From Euperipatoides rowelli (Eukaryota; Onychophora; Udeonychophora; Euonychophora; Peripatopsidae), in the NCBI GenBank assembly GCA_003024985.2, contig PXIH01S0005005.1: a stretch of DNA of 16,029 bases; one strand, 5' to 3'. Every line of letters begins with the position of its first letter. Positions within the stretch are counted from its first letter, which is position 1. The notes beneath the pieces are model-generated. The model was not told where the DNA came from. It saw only the letters and a list, made by a program, of their open reading frames with translations, and ran no database searches. Made by a program: the position numbers and the translations under genes. Positions 1-9,300 of the stretch are shown here, one piece after another.

Positions 1-267
1 CCCGACCTGGCTACTTATAAAATTTGTGGAATTCAACCCCTGAGATTAACTAATATACTATACATATACTGTATACCCAATATAAGAAAGCATGCTAGTG
101 ACATACTATAGAATACTTGCTAGGAATACATATGACCCAGGGGGTTTAGGTTAATAATACCTATAATAATAATAATAATAGTATAGTAATAAAGTAAAAG
201 TAGCAAATGATACTAATAATAAGTTATCTTAATAGATTAAATATGATGCTCTACATATTTATTTTAG
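1..267 (+). other. Upstream intron end
   Basis: AT-rich sequence with a short AAT microsatellite (163-180) leads to the acceptor at 267. It is presumably the end of an intron whose donor lies before the window. No exon is seen. Confidence 0.6.
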
Positions 268-352
268 GGATTTTGGTGAAGATGTTATGTGTTGCAAATA
301 TTCACCAAATGGTACTTTGATAGCTGTAGGTTTGAACTCGGGAACCATCAAG
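268..352 (+). CDS. WD-repeat gene, exon 1 of window
   Basis: The acceptor is ATTTTAG at 261-267 and the donor is GTATTG at 353. The first base (268) completes a codon begun in an upstream exon outside the window. The 28 full codons start DFGEDVMCCKYSPNG and end NSGTIK, the second to fourth strands of a WD40 blade. The exon ends in phase 0. Confidence 0.85.
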
Positions 353-3300
353 GTATTGAGCCTTTTTTATTATTCAAATTAAATATAGCCTATATGCATA
401 AAGAAGTAGAGTGTTATACTATTGAGAGCACACATTCATGGTTTATTTGTGGGATGCTTGTAAAAGCCTTTACAGTGTCAAAATTGGCCATTTTTTAAAT
501 TTAAATTCCAGTAGATATAGTCTTTCTTAGTACTTTGATGCTTAAATTAACTGCTAGAGAGAAGAGGAGTACTAAATCTAAAATTCAGGAGAATAAATTT
601 TCTGTGGCTATTATTATTTACAGTGGGCACAGTATATATATTATATTTTGTAAAGTATTCGACAAATAACTCGCAAATTATATTTCTATCTGTAATCAAT
701 GTATCTTTATAGTTTATATCTTCTAATATAAGAATAAGTGTAAGCTAAATTGGATTACATGTACTATGATATTTTAGTAATATCATCAGTGAAAATTTAT
801 GAAGAAGCCACAAGAATAGTACAAAAACGTTTTAAAGCTAGGAGAACCAAATTACCTCCTAGGAACTGAAATTAACAAAATTAAAATGGCATTTTAAAAC
901 TGACTCAAAAAAAAGACAAATCATGGAAGTGTTACAAAGGTTTGGAATGGATGACTGCAAACCTATATCAACACTTTTAGATGTAAATGAAAAATTTCAA
1001 ATGTACAGTATGTAAAAGCAAAGCCAGAAAATACAAATTTTATACAAGAGATGATAGGATCATTAATGTACAACAGTATAGGAACAAAATCTGATCTAAG
1101 CCAAACAGTCAGCTGTTTGTCAAGATTTGTACAATGTGCAGGAGAATATATAAAGAGAGTAAAATAAATTATGAGATATCTAAAAGGAATGATTGAAAAA
1201 GTATTGGAATAATAGAAGATCATTAACAACAGATATTGTAGGATATAAATTTTAATGTTGGGGAAAGGTCAACTACTGGATATGTATTTCTTACAAGAGG
1301 AAACCTAGTAAGATGGAAATCAAGAATCACTTTCTACTCTTGTGAAGCAGAAATCGGAGCTATCAATGAAGCAGCAAGAGAACTTGTATGGATGCAAGAA
1401 ATGGTAAAAGATCTGAAAAGTGAAGAATATATTTGGAAAGAAACAATTATGAAATACTAACAAGGCTGCGATAAATTCTGCAAAAATAAGTGTTGGAACA
1501 AATAGAACCAAACATTTAATAAGAAGAATTGCTTATATCAATGAAAGAATAAAAAAATAAGGGCATGGATTATGACTATAAAGAAACTCAGAACATAACA
1601 GCAGACTTTCTAAATTCTAACCAAAAGTGTTGGGAAGAAAAATCTAAAGTACTGTCTAGATATTTTAAATGTTCTATTTTGTTTGCAGGCTGTGACAAAA
1701 TAGGATGTTAAGTGTTTTGACAACCAATTTAAATACAGTAGGTTCCAATATATTTGGTATCTAGCTTAATCCAAATTCCTTTAGATGTAATAGAAAGATA
1801 AAACTGGTTTGTGACATGGCATACCGCTTGTGTTAACTTGAGGGCAATAAATAATGTCTGCTAACTTGTCTTTATAATTGATAAATACTTAACAAAAATA
1901 ACCAATACCCCATTATTACAACACATATATAGGACACTAGTACTGTTGCATGGTGGACGATAGATAATCTAGACTACTAGTGTTTCAGAAATTTTATTTA
2001 TTCAAAAAAATTTGTTGTTCTATACCAAACCCCATTCACAAAAATTATCATATTTGTATGATATTTATCTACTGTATCTCTACTCGTAATTCATAACTTT
2101 TGTAAAGGGTTTTGGGACTTGTGAAATAGATTGAATCCCTTTGAAAAATCACATCTGATAAGGGTGGTCATCAATTGGATCAGCAATTCCTTCCTTCTAT
2201 TTAAACCCTCATTACGGTCATAAACAATCAGTAGATGTGAAAATCCATTAGCAAGAGAGTGGGAAAAGGTGGTTTTCTTTGTGGACTCGAATAACTGTAA
2301 TCCCTTACTGACATGCATGTTTTTTTCTTGTTTTCATTTATCTTTGGTATGAAAATGTTTTAATAATTATTTTAATTTAAAATTAATTTCTTTAGAATAT
2401 GTAACAGTTTCCAATTTTTTTTTCTCTTCTTTCAGTTGTTTAGTGCAGACTTGGGTCAGTTTGTAAGTAATTTGGCTGATCATGAAACCAACAGCAAGCG
2501 CTTACCGGTTACAAACATGCGCTTTCCTGGAACGAAAAAGAAATCTTCTAGTAACAAAACACTAGTAGCTGTATGTAAGACTAACGCTAATGTAGCTTCA
2601 TTTTTTATTCTTTCTATTTGAATTTAGCTTATCTTTAGACTTGTTTTTTTTATTTTATGAAACAAAAAAAGCCTTATAAGATTTTTATGACGTCTACTGG
2701 TCTATTCCCTCAGAATAAGCTTGTACAGTTTGTTCTATTAACCAAACTTTACAAGGGGGGGGGGGATAAAGCACTAAATTTTGTGTTAGGTTGGTTTTAA
2801 TGTTCAGAAAATGTCACTTGTTTTAGAACAAAATCCAAGATGGCCGACTTCCAGGTTCTGTTTCTTATAAGTCTAAGGCCTTTTTACCGGAAATGATGTC
2901 ATATTATGATGTATTATGGGATATATGCTTACCCATACTGCATTGCCTAATCCAAGATGGCCAACTTCAGGTTCACAATTTTTTTAAATGCTCCGATGAA
3001 GGTGAAATGTGAAATTTCTGTTACCCTCGAGATCTAGAATATGTGTCTTAAAGGTCAAGGTCCTAGGTGGTCACATGGGGGTGGTAGGGAGGGGGGCCCA
3101 AAATCGAAAAGTTGAAATTTGAAAGGTAGTGTAGACTGTAGACAATGAAAATAGACTTGGAAATTTTTTTGGGGGGATGGGGGGGAGGGGGAAGCAAATA
3201 ACATGGGAGTGTTTAGCATAGTTCCAAACATGACCGTCTATTTCAACGGGTTTCTACTAGTATATTATTAAAAAAAAAAAATTAATAAAAAAGGAAAGTT

Positions 3301-6300
3301 AACTAAAATAATTCTAGTACTGTACCGTTATAGACTATGAAAAATTAATGCTGATATAATGAAAAAAAAAAGATTCTTTTCATAAGCAGGGCCACACACA
3401 TGCCTGGGGTCCCCAAGGATTTTCCATGTAGTCCTTCAGGCCAGTTCGACCCTGCGTAAAACATCAAAGCAAGACATGACAAACTATGAAAAAAAAATAA
3501 AAGCCATGAAGCCTGTGTTTGCTTTAATTTCTATTTAACAATGTTTTCACAGAGTGTCTCTTTAATTTACAAATATTAGTATAAAACCTATATTTCATTT
3601 AAATAAGTTAATTTGATGAATTAAACATACATTTTTTTTTTGGCAAAATAAAACTAAATTGACCAAGTTTAAAATATCATTGATAATACACTTTAAGCTC
3701 ATGTTAATATATATATTTTATGTTGTAAAATGTTATCTTATTGTTGATTGACTTTATTGAATTTCTAGATGCATCTGGTATGATTAAAGTCTGGCTTTAT
3801 TCCTCTGGAGAATGCCTACAGACTATGTATGAAGATCAGCAACTCCTCTGCCTCGCTTTCAACGCAGATCTTTCTAGAATGGCCACTGCCGGAAGTAGCG
3901 GTGTCATACATATTTATAACACCTCCACTATGCAGATAGTTCAAACCTGTGAGGCAGGGTAAAGCATTTCATTTTATTTAAGATTAAATTTAATTGAAAA
4001 TCAGATCCTGATTTTCTGGTGGCCCTGTTCATCACTGGTTGCCATCAACTTCTTTTCTTCATCAGTCAGCCTCATTTACACTCCTTAAAAGTCTAAGATC
4101 TAGATGCAGGAACAATCATAAAATCAAATTGATTGGTGATATAAAAAGATCCAAGGGCAAAAGGGAGACAGCTCCAATTTTTAACGTAATTGAGTTTCTA
4201 CTCAGCAAAGGATATTTTTCTTTTGGTGTAAAAACAAAAGATGCTACTTTAGCGTGAGGTTTTCATTTAATATAGTATTACATTACTAATCTTAACCCTT
4301 ACCCTGAACCCCAACTACAGGTGAAATTCACTATTCCCCAACCCTAGGATAATCTAGAAATGCAAGTATGTAAATGTTTTGGTAGAATGCATATCAGCTG
4401 TAGACTGCACAGTGCACACAAAAGTAGCACCAAACGAGCTATCTACATGCATTTATACCTGCAGTATAAAAGATATGTGCTTAACTTCAACACAATAATG
4501 ATGTAACTCTTGTTTTATTATATTGTTTAATGAGCTATTTTATCAACAATCCTTGGGCAAAAAAAAAAAAATTTTTCTTAATTAACCCTTTGTGGTCCTA
4601 GGTAGAAATTTTCCGACAATTATTTTATTTTTTTTTGGTGCCATTCTGGTCTAGTGTTGGAAATATTCTGACATGTTTTTATACCATGCTTACTGCTGTG
4701 TAGGACTTATTTTCGGCTATAAATTTAATGCAATTAGAGAATTCATATGTTTTAGAAAGCTACAATTAGATAGCACCACCACCAATAAGTCCTTTTCAAA
4801 TTTTTATACTACTTTTTAAAAAAAACAATGGCTCGTCAAAGTCGAAAATATTTGACGGATGCGGAAATGGAAAAAAATGTATAAAACATAAGTTCTTATA
4901 GCGATTTTTATTATTATGTTATTTAGAAAAATAATGTCTAGAAATGCTAATATTACTATACTTAAACATTTAATTAGTTGTTTATTTTTGTACTAGTTTA
5001 AAAATAGGAAGAATCTGCTGCCACAGTAATATTTGTTGGTAAGCATAATTTACAACTAAATATTCGCTGTAAGAAGTGGACTTAATGGCCACCTAATGTC
5101 TAACGCAGTAAAATTGGTTATCATGCATTTTAAGTGCTATAATAATTAGTTTCCAAGATAAAAATAACGGATTTGAAAAGTTCTTTCTTATAATTTATAG
5201 TCTATTGATATATTTTAGACCTGTACTAATTTATTTTCATACCGTACTAAAAAAAAAATATTTTGATACAAATCCTATGAGAGCTTGGAGGAGGAACATG
5301 AAAATCTACTCGATTATATTTGTTATTAATATTTGCACAAATCAAGATATTAATATTTGGACATGAATAATTTTTTTTTCATGATCCAGTACAGTGACAT
5401 CACAGGACGAAAAAATGTACATTTTCTAGATTCACTGCAGTCAGAGAGGACACAGCCTTAAAAATAAAACAATACTAATACTTGTACTTAGTACTTATTT
5501 TAAAATAATTACGACCTGTGTAGAAGTTATGTAACATTAAGTTGGTCCGTAAAGGGTAAACGTCCTTTAATTAAGAGATGGAAATTTTTTTTAAAATTGG
5601 TTTAAAGTACCGTATGTGTTTTGTACTCAATTATAGTTTAAAACTATGAAAATTTGTACGAAACACAAAATATAAAAGTTAACGAGTTGTTTTTTCTCTC
5701 CCTCCTGAAAAATTTATAAAAATTGGAACTGTAGCCTTTTCGCAATGGCATCTTCGTTTCTACTAGGACTTATCCTCACTTCCCTATTTAGATATACAGT
5801 GTTGGATTATTATTGAGACGTGACAATTTGTCACCACTTCCTATACTCTATGATAATTTTCTTCTCTTTGTATTTTGTAAAGGAATATGTGATATATTGA
5901 CTTGCTCCACATCTTATTGTGAGCATTGGAAATGGCACGTGATAAACATTTGGCGCTAAATTTAAAAATTTATGAGTGATTAGGATTTGATGGTCAAGAG
6001 TAATCAAGATATTTGGTCAAATACATTTTATTTTCTCTACTTAATTTCAACGTCAAACAGTTGAAGTCAGGTCTGGCTTGACCATTAATTGCAGCCCAGG
6101 TTCAAATACTATATTTTTTTTTCTTACTTGGATAAATGACTATGCAAGTAATTCTTGATTTAAAGCGCATTTGATTTACTTAATGCAATTTTAAGAATTA
6201 CTGTACTCTACTTTTCAAATTACCTGGTCAATTGTTTAAAAACGGTTTGCAAAAAAATAAAAAAAGATTAATATAGGCCTATACATAATTTTGAATAAAT

Positions 6301-9300
6301 AGAAGACCATGAAAACTTGTCCAAATGAACAAGTAATTAAGATTCTATGCTTTTGTTAATTTTATCATAGTATAAGTTTATTTCAAATTGATTCAAAAAT
6401 CTTTAAAGGAATGTTTTTCTACGAATAAATGTTATGCTATTAGTTTAAATTCAAATTCATGATCCCTCTACAAATATGAAATCTATAGGTACAATTTTTT
6501 AGCAAATTAACCTAACGAAAAGGTTCATAATCGTTAATAGAATAAATGTTTATGTTTTCATTTCTTCCTTTAATTAACCCTTAACATTTCCATTATTTAC
6601 TATGGAAATTTATGTTTGATTTACATATTTTTGATTTACACGCTGATTTCCAAGGTTACAACCCCAGTGTAAATCAATAATTAACTTGCTTTATATCTGT
6701 GACCATTTCAAATGCCAATACTAGACTAGTATATTGTAATATATTATTTCAAATGAAAGATCAGCTCCATGCTCTACTGCTGCCATCTGGAAGGCATAGT
6801 AAGCAAAACTCATATTTTCACAGTATTATAATATGTGAATTTGATCATTTAGGGAAGCCAAATTGTATATTATGGGAGTGCAAAATAGAATAAATTCTAA
6901 ATTTTGGAATTGTAAATTGGAATACATTTAACATTTTGGGAGAGTAAAGTCGGGGAAATGTTTTTATTTTGGCAAACTAATTTGGATCAAAGTTTATAAT
7001 TTTAGAAGTGCAATGTGGGCAAAAATTTCATGTTTTGGGCGTGAAAATTAAGTTGATGTTACAGTCTCATCTGACCTTACTGGTGGCAACAAATAATACA
7101 ATTTTAATTGTTCTCTTTTAATTTGGAAAGCTAAGTTACAATTTGTTTGTAATTGGCATGTACAGCCGAAAATTACATTTATAAATTTATCTTGATTGCG
7201 GCTGGTTAGTGTTGCTGAAAAAAGATAGGAGATTTATACAGTAAATGAGGATGGTAAATACTCAGAAATAGGGATTTTAATTATTCTAAGTAACACTTGG
7301 TTGCAATCTCTCTCTTGGATTGTATATGGTCTATTAAAAAAATTATATCACCAAATTTGTCCTCTAGTTGACTTTTAATGTGAGCTATCTAAAACAACAT
7401 TTATTTTGTAAATAGATATGCATCTATTTGGGAAAAATCTTTTAGAAAACATCCCATGTTGATCTATCTGTATTATCTCATTGGATTTGTCAGGGCGGTT
7501 CATTTCATGGTAGAGCATTAAACCAGTTGAAAATTCTTAAATATTTTTGTCTTATTATAAATTTTGAAGATATTTATATTTTATTGAATAGAAATCGTCC
7601 AGATCTTATGGATGGCCATCGAATGCGAATTTTTGCTCTACAATATCACCCAGAAGAGGTCAGGCAATTTATTAGTGGTGGTTGGGACGGTACTATACAG
7701 GTAAGATTCATATATGAATTAAAATATCAAAACTTTATTTAGTTTTTTAAAAAAATAATTCTGAAATCGGATAACCATGTTTTAAATTTAATAACAGCAG
7801 AATTGAATAATAGTCTGGTAAAAACAAAAAAAACATTTTGTTGAAAATAATTCATTCTAAATCTTAAAGTGAGAAAAAAATAAATAAAATTTAAGTTCGG
7901 TATTAAAAAAATAATAATTATATGTTTAGACTTCTACCCCAACCTTTTCCTCCCTTCCTGTGACTCTGCCTTCGACTTCATCTTTAGTTTATTACTATTT
8001 GACAAAGTTAGTGCCAATCATGCTAATCTTTATTGTTTTTGTTAATTGCAGAAATAAAGTTTGAATCTTTGTAACAGAGTTATGAAAGAACTAGCGTTTA
8101 AGCCCGTTCCACGGGCATCAAACATTTTTTTTGTTTAAGCCCGTTATTTTTGTTTAAGCTTGTAATGGGGCTTAGTGCTCCTCTTCTTTCAAGCTCATTA
8201 CACGGGCATCAAACCTTTTTTTTTTGTAAACACCACTTAAAGTTTTGAATAAGCCCGTTAGATGGCGCTGTAACTGGCTTCTGAAATTTAAACAAATTAG
8301 TATAAAAGATACTGTAGATCAATTCAATATTGATTCTGATGATGTCTAAATAAATAATGGGTTTAGGACTGTGCATCACAAGATAAATAATAGAGACTGT
8401 GTATCACAATATAGCTAACGATACTGACCAGGACAGACAATAAAGCAGACTGTGCAACCCAAAATAGTCAATGAAAGAGACTTTAGTTAAAGAAAGGCAT
8501 TAAAACAAATTGTGCATCACATGTTAGCAATGAAACAGACTGTAAATCAAAATATTTATACAAAAACTGACTGTGTAACACAAGAGACAAGCATACTGTA
8601 CATCGTAAGATGAACAAAACAGTTTAATGTATCACAGGATAGATAATGAAGCAGAGATGCTACCCAATATAGATAATGAAAGAGACCGTGCTTAAAGAAA
8701 GACAACAAAACAAATTGTGCATCATTTGATAGACAATGAAGCAGACTGTTCATCACATGATTCATAACAAAGCTGACTGCATCACAAGACAACAAAGCAG
8801 ACTGTCTTGCAAGATAGACAATGATGCAGATTGTGCATCATAAGATAACCAATGAAGTAGACTGTACTTCACAAGGTAGAAAATGAAGCTGACTATTGTT
8901 TATTAGATACGTTTTTATTGATTTTGAGAAGAATAAGTATTGGATAATTTGTTGTAATAATTTATTCATGGTTTGGCTCTTTTATGTACTTTTTTTAGTA
9001 TACTGTATATCAATGTTTATTTGAAAATTACTAAATCAAATAGAAAATCAATATTTTTTTTCCACTCGCACTTTTCACTTTTATGCTTTAAAAAGAATAT
9101 TTGATATATTAGACCATTAAAAAAATCAAAGTGAATTATCCACTTCCTAGTTCTAATAGAACTTTCAAGGATGCATTTCTGCAAACAATTTCTGAAAAAT
9201 AGACTATTATATTACCGGTATGTTGTCTTTTATTATTAGTTCCGTCCACATTTGCTTGATCTTGAATTTCTTGTAAGCATCTGCTGATAATGGAACTTTT

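Larger units (their letters stand above)
2575..3768 (+). other. Intron 2
   Basis: This 1,194-bp intron runs from GTAAGA to ATTTCTAG. It holds a poly-G tract (2755-2765), two near-identical 25-26 bp words 117 bp apart (2833-2858 and 2950-2974), two G-rich tracts (3076-3099 and 3171-3192), and a short structured block at 3387-3456 with GCAGGG and CCCTGC at its ends. No coding sequence is recognised. Confidence 0.7.
3959..7591 (+). other. Intron 3
   Basis: This is the largest complete intron (3,633 bp, GTAAAG to TTGAATAG). It carries a repeat shared with a hAT element (4286-4362), the piggyBac-like relic (4586-5556) and the 33-bp minisatellite (6868-7061). Spans 5560-6860 and 7065-7590 are AT-rich with no recognised gene. 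Short open frames at 4039-4257 and 6699-6893 do not resemble any known protein. Confidence 0.75.

Noticed and set aside
963-1511. Minus-strand open frames over the Copia fragment
   Set aside because: They are shadows of the plus-strand Copia coding sequence, hydrophobic and without motifs.
2091-2318. Minus-strand open frame of 75 codons with ELLIQLMTTL and FNLFHKSQNP
   Set aside because: The composition is somewhat protein-like and it could be a transposon remnant, but I recognise no family and there is no supporting context.
3387-3456. SINE or hAT remnant with GCAGGG/CCCTGC ends and a B-box-like AGTTCGACCCT
   Set aside because: No matching A-box or target duplication was found, and the inverted ends are only six bases.
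4039-4257. Plus-strand 72-codon open frame in intron 3
   Set aside because: It has no recognised motif, starts just after exon 3's intron begins, and would break the phase-consistent splice to exon 4.
8556-8795. Minus-strand 79-codon open frame over the minisatellite
   Set aside because: It arises from the tandem repeat, which lacks stops in that frame.
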